Shown here: positions 16,473-25,534 of the stretch, in pieces | Layout: the number at the start of each line of letters is the position of its first letter | Position numbering within the stretch: the first letter of the stretch is position 1 | Assembly (NCBI GenBank): GCA_022483465.1 | Contig: JAKVNF010000002.1 | Span: 62,001 to 126,000, forward strand | Direction: 5' to 3' | DNA: 64,000 nt | Origin: Lachnospiraceae bacterium | Lineage (GTDB): Bacteria > Bacillota > Clostridia > Lachnospirales > Lachnospiraceae | Notes under the pieces: generated by a model | Seen by the model: only the letters and a program-made list of their open reading frames with translations | Database searches by the model: none | Told to the model about the DNA's origin: nothing | Translations under genes and position numbers: made by a program

Positions 16473-18226
16473 GGCCCTTTCACTTTTTTTGTGGGATGAG
16501 CCCTTCCTGACCGTCTCCGAGGTCCTCTGCCCCCGGTCCTCCACAGGTGCCCTCTGCTCTCCGTGTATCTGTACTCCCGGGCGGACCGTGGGAGCATCGC
16601 CGAGGGGCCCACGGTCTCGGAACAGCGTTCTCCATCAGATCCGCTTGTACGGATTTCTGGATGCATCCATGATCTTTAGGAAAAAGTACTCATCATCTGG
16701 AAGGCCATAGGCTTTCCTGCGGATGACCTTGATGTGTGCGTTGATCCCCTCTATCTTCCCGGAGCTGATCGGACAGAGCCCGTATCCCACAATGCCGTCA
16801 AAGTGGTTCTCAATGAGCCTGGCAAACCAGAGAAAGTGCTCATTTTTCGTGCCCCTGCACCAGTCGATGATATCTGTAAACTTCTCGATCATCGTCGCCT
16901 GATTGGCTGAGGCATATGCTTCCTGCATGGCCTGCTTGATCAGATCACAGGTGAACAGCAGCTTGTTCGAGTTGATGATGTCGTCGTATCGCCGCTCGAA
17001 ATCGTCATGGGTATGCCTGTAATCGGTCGTACCGAAGATCGCAGATCCCTTGCGGCACACCTTGCCCTCACGGGCTTCCTGATCGTGTTTCTGCAGGGAC
17101 TCCCTGCTGGCACAGAGTATCTTCCTTGACCCCTTCAGGATAGCAGCTTCCTCGACCAGGCCTTCCTTCTTCAGGCGGATCTGTTCCTCCTTCCGAACCT
17201 CGGCAATGACCTTCTCGTTGAAGTTCTTGACGATGTGGAAATGATCATAAACGATCTGGATCCAACCGCATTTTGCCTTGAAAGCCTCCTGGAAGTCGCT
17301 GTTCATATCCATGGCAACGGCCTCTACATGATGCATCCAGTCGTCACCCACCAGCTCCATGAATTCTTCTACAACGGCCTTTGTTTTGCCTGCTCGGATG
17401 AACAGCACCGCACCGGTTATCAGGTCTATGATGTGCGTCGCATATTTGTGTCCGTTATGCAGCTTGAACTCGTCAATGGCAAGATACCTTGCATAGGCGG
17501 CAGGCTTTTTGAGCTTGCCATTCTCATCCGCGTAAAGACTCTTCAGACGCTTAAGATCGATCTTCTTGATCGTATTGATGTTGACGCCAGTAATGATTGC
17601 CGTGTCCGTAAGGGTAAATTCATCCATAGAAAGATAGCGAATGATCAGCTGCTCAAGCTCCTTTGTAATCATCGAATCATCTGCCTTGAACGCGACATCC
17701 GGTGTGATGGTCTTGCCACAGAGATTGCATCTCCACTGGTACTTGTCGCACTCAATGATGGTTTGGCATGCCTGAAAGGGAATGTGTTTGATCTTCGTGT
17801 GGTAGGTCTGATTCTTGTACATTCTGCGCCCGCAGCAAGAGCATACAGGATGGTCCAGCTGGTCCAATTTACCGCGCAGAATATAAGCCCTTTTGAAGGT
17901 ATTCTCACTCAGTTTGCTCTTCCGCATGGAGTGGAAGGGCCTGACGTCTCGAATAGGAACCTCTTCAACGCTCTCCTGATGGAACCCCGTCAGGTGGCTT
18001 GGGAACATCAGATAGTCATTTTGAGTCCGGGCAGCAAAAGACATTTGCCCATTCGCCTCGGTGTATGTATAATTCTGATTCATAAGAGGTTTCCTTTTTA
18101 TCCCGTATTGCATATCTTGGTCGACGTGCAATCGAGATGATATCAGGAAATCTCTTTTTGTAAATAGAAGATATTCTCTATAGGCTGCCTTCTTTTAGTG
18201 CATCACACAAGAAAAATGAAAGACCC
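16473..18226 (-). mobile_element. ISL3-family insertion sequence, complete, 1754 bp
   Basis: Imperfect inverted ends of about 27 bp (GGCCCTTTCAC... and GGGTCTTTCAT..., each continuing to TTGTG-GATG) are flanked by the perfect 8-bp duplication AGAAAAGA at 16465-16472 and 18227-18234. Eight-bp duplications are usual for ISL3. The transposase gene is intact on the minus strand. Confidence 0.93.
16635..18131 (-). CDS. ISL3-family transposase
   Basis: The product has an N-terminal zinc-binding region (CSCCGRRMYKNQ, CDKYQWRCNLCGKTI) and a helix-turn-helix (MDEFTLTDTAIITGVNINTI). The DDE core has YLAIDEFKLHNGHKYATHII, AVAMDMNSDFQEAFKAKCG and YDHFHIVKNFNEKV, ending with SSGKIEGINAHIKVIRRKAYG. This is the ISL3/TnpA layout. 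The likely start is the ATG at 18083 (MNQNYTYTE) or the upstream Met at 18131. The coding frame is complete. Confidence 0.93.
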   Translation of the reverse strand: MHVDQDMQYGIKRKPLMNQNYTYTEANGQMSFAARTQNDYLMFPSHLTGFHQESVEEVPIRDVRPFHSMRKSKLSENTFKRAYILRGKLDQLDHPVCSCCGRRMYKNQTYHTKIKHIPFQACQTIIECDKYQWRCNLCGKTITPDVAFKADDSMITKELEQLIIRYLSMDEFTLTDTAIITGVNINTIKKIDLKRLKSLYADENGKLKKPAAYARYLAIDEFKLHNGHKYATHIIDLITGAVLFIRAGKTKAVVEEFMELVGDDWMHHVEAVAMDMNSDFQEAFKAKCGWIQIVYDHFHIVKNFNEKVIAEVRKEEQIRLKKEGLVEEAAILKGSRKILCASRESLQKHDQEAREGKVCRKGSAIFGTTDYRHTHDDFERRYDDIINSNKLLFTCDLIKQAMQEAYASANQATMIEKFTDIIDWCRGTKNEHFLWFARLIENHFDGIVGYGLCPISSGKIEGINAHIKVIRRKAYGLPDDEYFFLKIMDASRNPYKRI

Positions 18227-18402
18227 AGAAAAGAGAGGCGGGGGGAGGTCATGATCTCTAAACCCAGAGGCACAGGAGACCGCCGCCCCCTTCCGTGTGC
18301 GTGGGCGCGAAATTGATACCCCGGTGTCAGCGGGCAGGCAGCCCGATCCCGAAAAATTACATAACCCTTTTCAAACCGCAGTTAAAGCAAGCAAACAAGC
18401 GC
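18227..18402. other. Intergenic stretch after the ISL3 element
   Basis: After the target duplication there is G+C-rich sequence without a convincing gene. At 18376-18419 CCGCAG pairs distantly with CTGCGG followed by TTTTTT, a weak plus-strand terminator candidate. Confidence 0.4.
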
Positions 18403-18750
18403 TTCCGCTGCGGTTTTTTCGTGCGCGTGAATATTCCGGACGTTTGGGCCCAGTCTTCCGCAAGTCAGAGCCACTTTTCCGTTCCTCGTTGAATCGGCGT
18501 TTCCAGATTGACAGAGTCACCTGTCCGATGTTCAGAGCATAGCACTTTCCGCAAATCTGCCAGGCTTCCGCGCTTGGGAGCATACCCAATTCCGCAGACT
18601 GAGCCGATGTTTCACATGCGAGAGCATCTGTTCCGACGGTCAGCGCATTGTTTCCTTCCGCCATTCAGATCATCATCGGTTCCGATCTTCAGAGCAGTTC
18701 TGCTTTCCGCAGTGAGGGCATGAATTCCGAAGATCGGAGCCATTTCTATT
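18403..18750. repeat. Degenerate tandem array with a period of about 23 nt (TTCCG-n-TCAGAGCA units)
   Basis: TTCCG or a one-base variant recurs at 18403, 18434, 18456, 18477, 18501, 18524, 18547, 18566, 18590, 18611, 18631, 18656, 18680, 18705 and 18725. The spacing is 19-25 nt, with one gap of 31. Several units continue with a TCAGAGCA-like block. On the minus strand the units read TGCTCTGA-n-CGGAA. Several contain small inverted repeats, such as AAGT...ACTT around GGCTCTG and TTGGG...CCCAA around TATGCT. No frame gives a recognisable protein. Function unknown. Confidence 0.6.
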
Positions 18751-18792
18751 TCACATCTCAGCTTCCTGTAAACTTCAAAGTGTAGATCGGGT

Positions 18793-18876
18793 TTGACATA
18801 AAAAGATACCTCGCGGTACATTGATACTACTTATCAACCCGGACGGTTATAAGAATCCAATGTACGAGAGGTATCT
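18793..18876 (-). terminator. Long inverted repeat, probable terminator of the AAA/VWA operon
   Basis: AGATACCTC-n2-GTACATTG pairs with CAATGTAC-n2-GAGGTATCT (18804-18822 with 18858-18876). On the minus strand the stem is followed by TTTTTAT. The 35-nt loop is long for a terminator. Overlapping it on the plus strand is a TTGACA (18793) and TACATT (18817) pair, followed at 18880 by an 18-codon frame MNRNAHASKKQTSLHYER. An alternative reading is therefore the 5' end of a lost mobile element. Confidence 0.45.
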
Positions 18877-18949
18877 ACCATGAATCGTAACGCACACGCA
18901 TCAAAAAAGCAAACATCTCTACATTATGAGCGGTAAGCTGATTGTACAG

Positions 18950-20905
18950 TTATTCCATCCCAACGCTTCGCCGAAAGTACTGGCGGAAGACCCCGCCGAT
19001 GTTCTCCCGGAGGGCAGAGAGAAGCGCATCCGGCAGGCGACCGGCGTCCTTTCCCAGGTACAGGCCCCGGTCCCCGTAGACATAGCGGAAGGCGGCGAGG
19101 GCTGCCGCATCCTGCGGGTCCCCGATGCCGATCCCCTGGACCAGGGCTCCGGTCTCCTCCAGGGCCTCCACCGCCTTCTTGGCGGTGCCGGGGAAGGAGG
19201 AGGCGCCGTCCGTCACGACAAAGACGAGGCGGATTCGCCGCCCTGCCTTCTGCTCCCGGATCATCTCCGGTGTGATCTCCGCCATGACCTGTTTCAGGCA
19301 CCCGCCATCATCGGTGGAGCCCCGGCTCCCGTCGAGCCTTGCCAGGGAGAGAATGCGGTCCGCCGCCCGCTTGTCGCCCTGGTCGGAGAAGGAGAGGATC
19401 TTCGTTCCCGCTGTCCCGTAGAGCCAGACCTCGGTGCGCACCGCGCAGGGTTCATGGGTCACCGCTGCGTTCTGCGAAAGGTACCCGGCAAAGTCCTCCA
19501 GGGAGAGGAGGCAGATGACAAGGGCCTGCCTTGCCGGGGCGAGCTTTTCGCCCCGCATGGAACCGGAGCTGTCCATCACAAAGGAGATGTCGAGAAACCT
19601 GGGCAGGACCCGGGAGATCTTCTGAAGGTGCGTGGTGTCGAAGATCAGGAGGTTTTTGTAGTTCTGCTGCCGTTCTGCCTCCACCAGGTCCGGATACCGG
19701 TCGATCAGCGCTTCCACGGAGAGGGTCCCCTTCGGGACCCCGGTGACGGGCACCGAGACCTCCCGGGAGGTGTCCCCCAGGAGTTTTTTCCAGAAAGCCT
19801 TCATCTTCTCCCGCTCGGGCCGCACCAGGCGCTCATAGTGGGCAAAGAGGTTCTGGTCCTCTGCGGTAACTCCAAAGGAGGTGAGGTCGCGCCTTCCGGA
19901 TAAGAGTTCCTTTGCCGCCACCGCCCGCTGGCGCTTGGCCTCATCGAGCTTTTGCAGGAGCTCGTGCATGTTTTTGGCGGAGGGGGCGCCCCGCTTTTTG
20001 CGGGCGGCCTCCCGCTTGGCCTCCCCGTCCTGGAGCTTCACGGTGGCGGAGAGCTCCGTCCTTTGAAGATCCCCGCGAAAGAGCTCCAAAAAGCAGGGAA
20101 GCAGCACCATCCGGATGATGGCGTCCCGCTTTGTCACGGGCTCGCCGCGAAGAAGAGAGGCCGAGAGCTCCTCCCGAAGGCACAAAAAGCGCGCCCTGCC
20201 AAGGACCGGCTCCCGAAACATCCGCTTCACGTCCTCGTTATCCATCTCGTTCTCGCCCCAGAACTCCCTGGTGAGAAGAAGACCCGCAAGGTCCCGGTGG
20301 GTCTCTGTGGGGTTGTCCTCGTGGGGGAGAAGGTCCTCGAGAAGGAGCATTTTTGCCAGGTCCTTCTTCTGTGCCGGGTCCTCATACATCGGCGCCCGCA
20401 AAAAGACCATGAGGAAGGAGGCATAGAGGTCGCACCCCTCGAAAAAGGAGAGAAGCTCAGAAGTCATGTACCGGTAGACGATGTCCTTCTGGTAGGCGGG
20501 ATCGTCCGAAAGGCCAGCTTCCTTCACCTTCTCCAGAAAGGCGTTTGTCAGGATCCCCGCCTCCCTGGCAAAGGCCTCCCCCCGGTGCAGGTACCCCTCC
20601 GGGCAGCGCACCCAGTCCGGGTAGAGGGCAAGGGCCGTGTAGAGGTGGAACAAAAACCGGGACTCCCGGTAAGGGTAGGAGGTGAAAAAGGCAAGGGGCA
20701 CCCGAACCTCTTTCCTTTCGGGATCCAGCACGAACTGCTCCCCGCGCTCGTCCACCGGGTACGTGAGCCGGGAGTCCCCGGAAAAGAGAAGAAGAAGGTC
20801 CGAAACTCTTGCCAGCACCTCCTCCAGGTCCTTTTTCTGCAGGGCCTTCTCGCTCTCCTTCGCCTCGTTCAGGGCATCCAGTTTTTTCCGGTCCGCTTCA
20901 TCCAT
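18950..20905 (-). CDS. VWA-domain protein, ViaA-like, with C-terminal von Willebrand A domain
   Basis: The 651-residue protein has a long, mostly helical, charged N-terminal region and a C-terminal VWA domain. The domain carries a metal-binding MIDAS motif DSSGSMRGE near residue 445, then SRGSTDDGG and FVVTDGASSFP. VWA proteins of this kind act as partners of MoxR/RavA-type AAA+ ATPases. The start overlaps the upstream gene's stop by 8 nt (ATGGATGA), so the two are translationally coupled. The gene stops close to a junction with unrelated sequence, so slight C-terminal truncation cannot be excluded. Confidence 0.85.
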   Translation of the reverse strand: MDEADRKKLDALNEAKESEKALQKKDLEEVLARVSDLLLLFSGDSRLTYPVDERGEQFVLDPERKEVRVPLAFFTSYPYRESRFLFHLYTALALYPDWVRCPEGYLHRGEAFAREAGILTNAFLEKVKEAGLSDDPAYQKDIVYRYMTSELLSFFEGCDLYASFLMVFLRAPMYEDPAQKKDLAKMLLLEDLLPHEDNPTETHRDLAGLLLTREFWGENEMDNEDVKRMFREPVLGRARFLCLREELSASLLRGEPVTKRDAIIRMVLLPCFLELFRGDLQRTELSATVKLQDGEAKREAARKKRGAPSAKNMHELLQKLDEAKRQRAVAAKELLSGRRDLTSFGVTAEDQNLFAHYERLVRPEREKMKAFWKKLLGDTSREVSVPVTGVPKGTLSVEALIDRYPDLVEAERQQNYKNLLIFDTTHLQKISRVLPRFLDISFVMDSSGSMRGEKLAPARQALVICLLSLEDFAGYLSQNAAVTHEPCAVRTEVWLYGTAGTKILSFSDQGDKRAADRILSLARLDGSRGSTDDGGCLKQVMAEITPEMIREQKAGRRIRLVFVVTDGASSFPGTAKKAVEALEETGALVQGIGIGDPQDAAALAAFRYVYGDRGLYLGKDAGRLPDALLSALRENIGGVFRQYFRRSVGME

Positions 20906-21566
20906 ACAAGTTCAGCCTCTCTGCCTTTTGAGGCGCGTCAATCCGGTCATAGGAAAGGCGCACGACCCGCCCGTCCCCGTCCAGGACAAGAATGCGCGCA
21001 TCCCCCTCCGAGACGCCCGCCTGGGCGAGGAGCCCCGTAAACAGGGGCTTTTTTCGGATCTCCCAGCCGCCGTCTTCCTCGGCAAGGTATACCTCCCCCT
21101 CCTCCGTAAAGAGAAACCGCACGCAGTCCGTCCCCGGCGCAAGAAAGACCGCAAGCTCCCGATCCGCGCAGAGCGCCTCCAGTTCCTCCGGGAGTTCGTC
21201 CTCCGGCGCCGTTTTGTCGAGGAGGCTCTGCACCAGGGCGCGCTCGTCTTTTGATAGATCCGCCTCGAGGAGCCGCTCCTTCGAGATCCCGGTGGCGGCG
21301 CTGTCATCTTCCCCGGGGGTCAGAAGGACCTCTGATTTCGCGCCGATGTCCTTTCGATCCAGAAACCGTCTCCGAATCGCGGGGAGGGAACGGGCAAGGA
21401 GCGCCTCCCCCTCCCTCGAAAGCCTTGCCTCCTCATCGAGGAGCGCTTGCGGAAAAATCCCGGTCGAGAGGGCTTTCTCATAGGCGGCGCGGAGAGCTGC
21501 CGTGTCTTTTTGAAAGGCGAGGATCCGCTCCGTGAGGCCCCGGCTCTCACCCCTTGCTGCTGTCAT
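20898..21566 (-). CDS. Unknown middle protein of the AAA+/VWA operon
   Basis: The 222-residue protein has an N-terminal helical part (ILAFQKDTAALRAAYEKAL, LDEEARLSREGEALLARSL). A C-terminal, probably beta-rich part follows (ELAVFLAPGTDCVRFLFTEE, GEVYLAEEDGGWEIRKKPL, ILVLDGDGRVVRLSYDRI). I do not recognise a family. Its start overlaps the AAA+ stop by 20 nt and its stop overlaps the VWA start by 8 nt. It is therefore made with both and may be an adaptor or substrate-recognition subunit. That role is inference from position. Confidence 0.75.
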   Translation of the reverse strand: MTAARGESRGLTERILAFQKDTAALRAAYEKALSTGIFPQALLDEEARLSREGEALLARSLPAIRRRFLDRKDIGAKSEVLLTPGEDDSAATGISKERLLEADLSKDERALVQSLLDKTAPEDELPEELEALCADRELAVFLAPGTDCVRFLFTEEGEVYLAEEDGGWEIRKKPLFTGLLAQAGVSEGDARILVLDGDGRVVRLSYDRIDAPQKAERLNLYG

Positions 21567-23463
21567 CGCCTGTCACCGCGGCGGTCAGAACATCCCCCGC
21601 CTGCTCGAGACCCCGGATCTTCTCATCCAGGGCAAGGCCCTGGTCCCGATCCGCCTGTTTTCCCTCGACAAAGAGGATCTCCTCCCCGAGGTCTTCCTCG
21701 ATTTTCGTCCGCTTCGGCCCCTTGCCAAAAAGGAGCTTGGCCACATCCTCCCGTGAGAGGGTCTCCAGGGGCTGCACCACGTGCCTTGCGGGGTCCGTCC
21801 GGATGTCGTCAAAGGCAAGGGGCGCCTCGCCCCGCTTCTTCGCCTCCACGTGCCAACCCTCCGTCTCCGGGAAAAACCCGCAGCGGACGGAGAGGGCAAG
21901 AAGGAGGTTTCGGTCATCCGCATTCGTCACCGAGGAGAGAAAGCCGTTCCAGAGGGCCATGGAGAGGTCCTCCGCTTCCCCCAGGTTCCAGTGATCCAGG
22001 ACGTGGAAGAGGCCCCGGACGGAGAGCACCGCCTCGTTCAGCACCGGCACCTCGCCGCCGGCAGCCAGGTCCCCGGCGCCCCGCCCCGAGAAGATGTCCT
22101 GGGAGATGCGGGAGAGCTGGGCCAGACGGTAGAGCGCGGGGAGCGTTTCCGCAGGCTTCGGAAGGCAGAGCCTTCCCTCCCGGTCGCAGAGGTGCAGGAG
22201 AAGAAGCCGAAAGAGCTCATTCTTCTCCGGGTGCTCGCAGGTGTTCAGATCCCCCGTCGTCTCCTGGGGCGCGTAGTTGTACTCGATCGTGGTAAACCGG
22301 GACTGGAAGGCGGGGTTTAGGGCATTGGTCCCCTCGTAGGACACGGTGCCCGTGGAGAGGTTTCCAGTACCGATCAGGCAAAAGCCCTCGGCGATCGTCA
22401 GGGACCCCACGCCAGTCACGTAGGCGGTCTGCCCAGCGTGGTGCTGCAGGATGTCGTTTAGGGCGATCAGGTTCCCCATGGCGATCGTGTTGATCTCGTC
22501 GATGATGATGGGCTTTCCCTCCCTAAGGGCAAGAAGCACCTCCTTCTCGATCTTCTCCACCGTGGTGCCGTAGCCCGAGTGCTCGGCGATGTAGAGGTTC
22601 GAGAAGGTCTTCCAGCCCGCCAGCATGAACTCGAGCTGCTGGTCCTTGTCCATGTTTTTGAGGATCTCCGCATTCCCCCGCACAAAGGCGGCAAAGCCGT
22701 CGATGAGAGAGGAGAGCTGGTCCTCGTCGGAGCCCCGGCCCTGGGTCTGGGAGAGCTTTAGGGTCTTCTCAAAAAACATGTCCTGGGCGGTCAGGTCGTG
22801 GGAGCCCGCGATGAAGTAGGGCCGAAGGTGCTCTGCCTGCACGGAGGCATGCACCTCCCTGTAGATCTTTGCAAAGTATCCCTTCGGGTCATCGCCGGCG
22901 CCCTCCATGCGCACCTCGAGGCGCTGCTGGAGAAGCCGCTGCTCCATGAACTCCGTGGCGCACTCGATGGCAAGCTGGGTCTTTCCGGAGCCCAGGTGTC
23001 CCACAAGGTACACCGGGATCCCCGCATCCAGGGAGGCAAAGATCTGTTCCCTGGCCCGCTCCAAGTACGGGACGTGGACGAGCCGCCCCGCCCCCTGGCT
23101 CTCGATATCCGCCAAAACAGTCCGCTCCCCCAGGGCGGCAAAGGCGTCCGGGTCTTTTTGGATCAATTCCTCCCGCTTCTTTCGGATCTGAAAAATGGCG
23201 GCCTGGTGCGCCCTGGACTGCCTCGTGCTTCTTGCCTCGCCGTTTGCAGACAAAAGCCTGCTCTTTTTCCTTGCCTTTCGAAGGAGATAGGTCTCGTAGG
23301 CCTCCTCGATGGCAAGGTCGTCCAGGGCCTTTTCCGCCTCCTTTCTCTTTTTGCCGACGTAGGCAAGGTAGCGGGAGAGGGTGGGATCCTCCGCGGGGTC
23401 CTGTATTGGATTCTCCCGCAACAGCGCCCTGCGGCGCGCTTCGAGTTCCGATAGTCTTCTCAT
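21547..23463 (-). CDS. AAA+ ATPase, MoxR/RavA-like
   Basis: The start at 23463 (MRRLSELEARRR) was chosen because an upstream Met lies beyond a terminator hairpin. AGGA precedes it. The first 120 residues are charged and helical. Walker A is VGHLGSGKTQ near residues 154-163, Walker B is PIIIDEIN, and a sensor-type segment FCLIGTGNLSTGT and an Arg-finger candidate FQSRFTTIEY follow. MoxR-family ATPases work with VWA proteins as chaperone-like remodelling machines. The three-gene overlapping operon fits a RavA-ViaA type complex. The client is unknown. Confidence 0.85.
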   Translation of the reverse strand: MRRLSELEARRRALLRENPIQDPAEDPTLSRYLAYVGKKRKEAEKALDDLAIEEAYETYLLRKARKKSRLLSANGEARSTRQSRAHQAAIFQIRKKREELIQKDPDAFAALGERTVLADIESQGAGRLVHVPYLERAREQIFASLDAGIPVYLVGHLGSGKTQLAIECATEFMEQRLLQQRLEVRMEGAGDDPKGYFAKIYREVHASVQAEHLRPYFIAGSHDLTAQDMFFEKTLKLSQTQGRGSDEDQLSSLIDGFAAFVRGNAEILKNMDKDQQLEFMLAGWKTFSNLYIAEHSGYGTTVEKIEKEVLLALREGKPIIIDEINTIAMGNLIALNDILQHHAGQTAYVTGVGSLTIAEGFCLIGTGNLSTGTVSYEGTNALNPAFQSRFTTIEYNYAPQETTGDLNTCEHPEKNELFRLLLLHLCDREGRLCLPKPAETLPALYRLAQLSRISQDIFSGRGAGDLAAGGEVPVLNEAVLSVRGLFHVLDHWNLGEAEDLSMALWNGFLSSVTNADDRNLLLALSVRCGFFPETEGWHVEAKKRGEAPLAFDDIRTDPARHVVQPLETLSREDVAKLLFGKGPKRTKIEEDLGEEILFVEGKQADRDQGLALDEKIRGLEQAGDVLTAAVTGDDSSKG

Positions 23464-23500
23464 TGCAATTTCCATCCTGAATTGAGTTTGGGACATATAC

Positions 23501-23530
23501 AAAAATGCCGACGAGAACCCTCGCCGGCAC
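23501..23530 (-). terminator. Terminator of the oleate hydratase gene
   Basis: On the minus strand TGCCGGCGAG-GGTT-CTCGTCGGCA is followed by TTTTTG. It lies between the oleate hydratase stop and the AAA+ start and separates the two transcripts. Confidence 0.85.
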
Positions 23531-23566
23531 AGGACGATCATCCTGCCATCTGCAGGGTGAAGCAGT

Positions 23567-25366
23567 TTAGATGATATTGTACTCCTTCAAGAGCAGTTCG
23601 ATGTCCGTTCCCTGAATCTTTTTCTCGAGCTGGTGCCGCACGATCGCCGGGATCTTGATCTGGGGCTTGTTGCCATCGAGGAGGGTGGAGGCACCGTTTA
23701 ACAGGTACCGGATGTCGTAGCGGCTCGCGAAGACCTCCGGGACAGCACGCTCCACGCCGGCCAGGATGTAGACCGCCTCCATGGCGGTGCGGCCGGAGTA
23801 CTCGATGGTGAAGACCGTATCACGGCCGGGCTCATCGAGGGTCTCGGCGAACTGGCCAAGGAAGGCGAAGTTGACCGCGTGATGGGGCACCACATAGGGT
23901 CTGTCGCCGAAAGCGCGAGGCATGAACATCGAGGTGATGAACGGCATCATGACGGGAACCGTGTGGGCGGTGTCCGCCAGCTCATCGATCTGATCGAGAG
24001 GAGCGCCGATGTGGTAGAGCCACTCCTTGGTGATCTCGCGTCCGGTGCAGTCCTTCATGGGCTTCTTCACGTAGTTGCCCGGCACATCCGGGAACAGGCC
24101 GTACACCCAGATCTCGACATCCTTCTCGGGCTGTCCGTAGTACTGCTCCTGCCGGTTGATGGTCCAGCTCATGAGCCAGTCGGAATCCTTTGCCGTGACA
24201 ATGCCGCCGGTGCAGATATGTCCGCCGTAGGGTGTGCGCTGGGTGATGTCCATGATCAGCTTCACGATCCGGGGATCGCTGACCGTGATCGTTGCGGACT
24301 CCCACTTGGACTTCTCGGGATCGCTGCAGAACTTCTCCGGGTGTCCGAACTCCGGGGACTGCTTTGCGATGTTCTTCCACATCTCCCAGCAGCCGCCGAG
24401 CTTGGGCTCCCAGACGGGCGCCGTGTCGTTGGTGCCGTAGCAGGAGCTCTCGGTCATGGAGCCGTTGGTGATGAAGCAGAAGTCGTTGTCGGTGAGCGGG
24501 ATGGAGCAGTCATTGCCGTCGGCATCGTGGGCGACGATCTTTCTGGCCGCCTTCTTCGTGTCGGTGATCTCAAACTCCACGTTGGTGACGGTGACGCCGT
24601 AGCGGAACTTGGCGCCGTGGGACTTCAGGTAGTTGATCATCGGAGTCACGAAGTCGGTGAACTGGTCGCGTCTGCAGAACTGCAGGGCGGAGAGATCGGC
24701 GAGACCTCCCACGTGGTGGATGAAGCGGTTCATGTACAGCTTCATCTCCAGGGCGGAGTGCCAGTTCTCAAAGGCGAACATCGTGCGCCACAGGCACCAG
24801 AAGTCGGAGTTTAAGACCTCATCCGAGAGGACATCCTCGATGGACTTGTCCTGCAGGGATTCGTCGGACATCATCATGAAGTTGGAGAGCTCAAGGGCTG
24901 CCTTCTGGCTTAAGTTGAACTTGCCGTTGTCGTAGCGCTTGCCGCGGTTTGTGGTGATCCGGCACTTGGAGAAGTTCGGGTCATCCTTGTTGACATAGTA
25001 GAGATGATCGAGGACCGAGACGTTCGGATCCTCCACCGACGGAAGGGAGTGGAACAGATCCCAGAGGACCTCGAAGTGGTGGCCCATCTCACGGCCGCCT
25101 CTTGCCACGTAGCCGACGTTCTCGATGATCTTGCCGTCAAGGCACCCGCCGGGCACCGGCAGCTGCTCCAGATAGGTGATCTTCGATCCGTCCATGTGGG
25201 CATCGCGGATCAGGAAGCATCCGGCTGCCAGGTTGGCAATGCCAGTGCCGATCATGTAGGCACTCTTGTCGTCAATTCCTGCGGGCTTTCTCGCGTGCAC
25301 CAGGGCGTCGCAGTCACCGGCGTAAAATTTCAGTCTCGGGTCTTTCGATTTGATGTGGTAATCCAT
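23567..25366 (-). CDS. ohyA: Oleate hydratase (FAD-dependent fatty acid double-bond hydratase)
   Basis: The 599-residue protein has the family's FAD-binding start AYMIGTGIANLAAGCFLIRD and continues EQLPVPGGCLDGK, GGREMGHHFEVLWDLF and MKLYMNRFIHHVGG. FITNGSMTESSCYGTND and the C-terminal FLGQFAETLDEPGRDTVFTI block follow. These proteins, once called myosin-cross-reactive antigens, add water to cis-9 unsaturated fatty acids to form 10-hydroxy acids, often as detoxification in gut bacteria. AAGGAGG precedes the start. The gene is monocistronic with its own promoter, operator and terminator. Confidence 0.95.
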   Translation of the reverse strand: MDYHIKSKDPRLKFYAGDCDALVHARKPAGIDDKSAYMIGTGIANLAAGCFLIRDAHMDGSKITYLEQLPVPGGCLDGKIIENVGYVARGGREMGHHFEVLWDLFHSLPSVEDPNVSVLDHLYYVNKDDPNFSKCRITTNRGKRYDNGKFNLSQKAALELSNFMMMSDESLQDKSIEDVLSDEVLNSDFWCLWRTMFAFENWHSALEMKLYMNRFIHHVGGLADLSALQFCRRDQFTDFVTPMINYLKSHGAKFRYGVTVTNVEFEITDTKKAARKIVAHDADGNDCSIPLTDNDFCFITNGSMTESSCYGTNDTAPVWEPKLGGCWEMWKNIAKQSPEFGHPEKFCSDPEKSKWESATITVSDPRIVKLIMDITQRTPYGGHICTGGIVTAKDSDWLMSWTINRQEQYYGQPEKDVEIWVYGLFPDVPGNYVKKPMKDCTGREITKEWLYHIGAPLDQIDELADTAHTVPVMMPFITSMFMPRAFGDRPYVVPHHAVNFAFLGQFAETLDEPGRDTVFTIEYSGRTAMEAVYILAGVERAVPEVFASRYDIRYLLNGASTLLDGNKPQIKIPAIVRHQLEKKIQGTDIELLLKEYNII

Positions 25367-25409
25367 GCCAAACCTCCTTGTGTGCGCTGCGGGCCTCCCC
25401 CGTGAATAT

Positions 25410-25465
25410 ATGACCCGCGGTCATTTATCAGGAATCATTGTACAGCACAGACCCCGGAAATGCAA
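25410..25465 (-). promoter_or_regulatory. Oleate hydratase promoter with downstream operator
   Basis: On the minus strand TTGCAT (25460-25465) and TACAAT (25437-25442) are spaced 17 bp. A perfect inverted repeat ATGACC-CGC-GGTCAT at 25410-25424 lies just downstream of the predicted transcription start (about 25430), where a bound repressor would block elongation or opening. The motif is TetR-like in form. The regulator is not in the window. Confidence 0.65.
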
Positions 25466-25534
25466 CCGGCCCGGCCTGACGGAATCCTAAACATTTGATG
25501 AAATTCTTTGGGTTAACGCGAATTGCCAGGACCC

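Noticed and set aside
18403-18750. CRISPR array
   Set aside because: Units are about 23 nt, degenerate and without constant repeats plus unique spacers, and no cas genes are present.
18804-18936. A complete small insertion sequence beginning at the inverted repeat
   Set aside because: Only an 18-codon frame follows before a stop, no transposase motif is seen, and the repeat is better explained as a minus-strand terminator.
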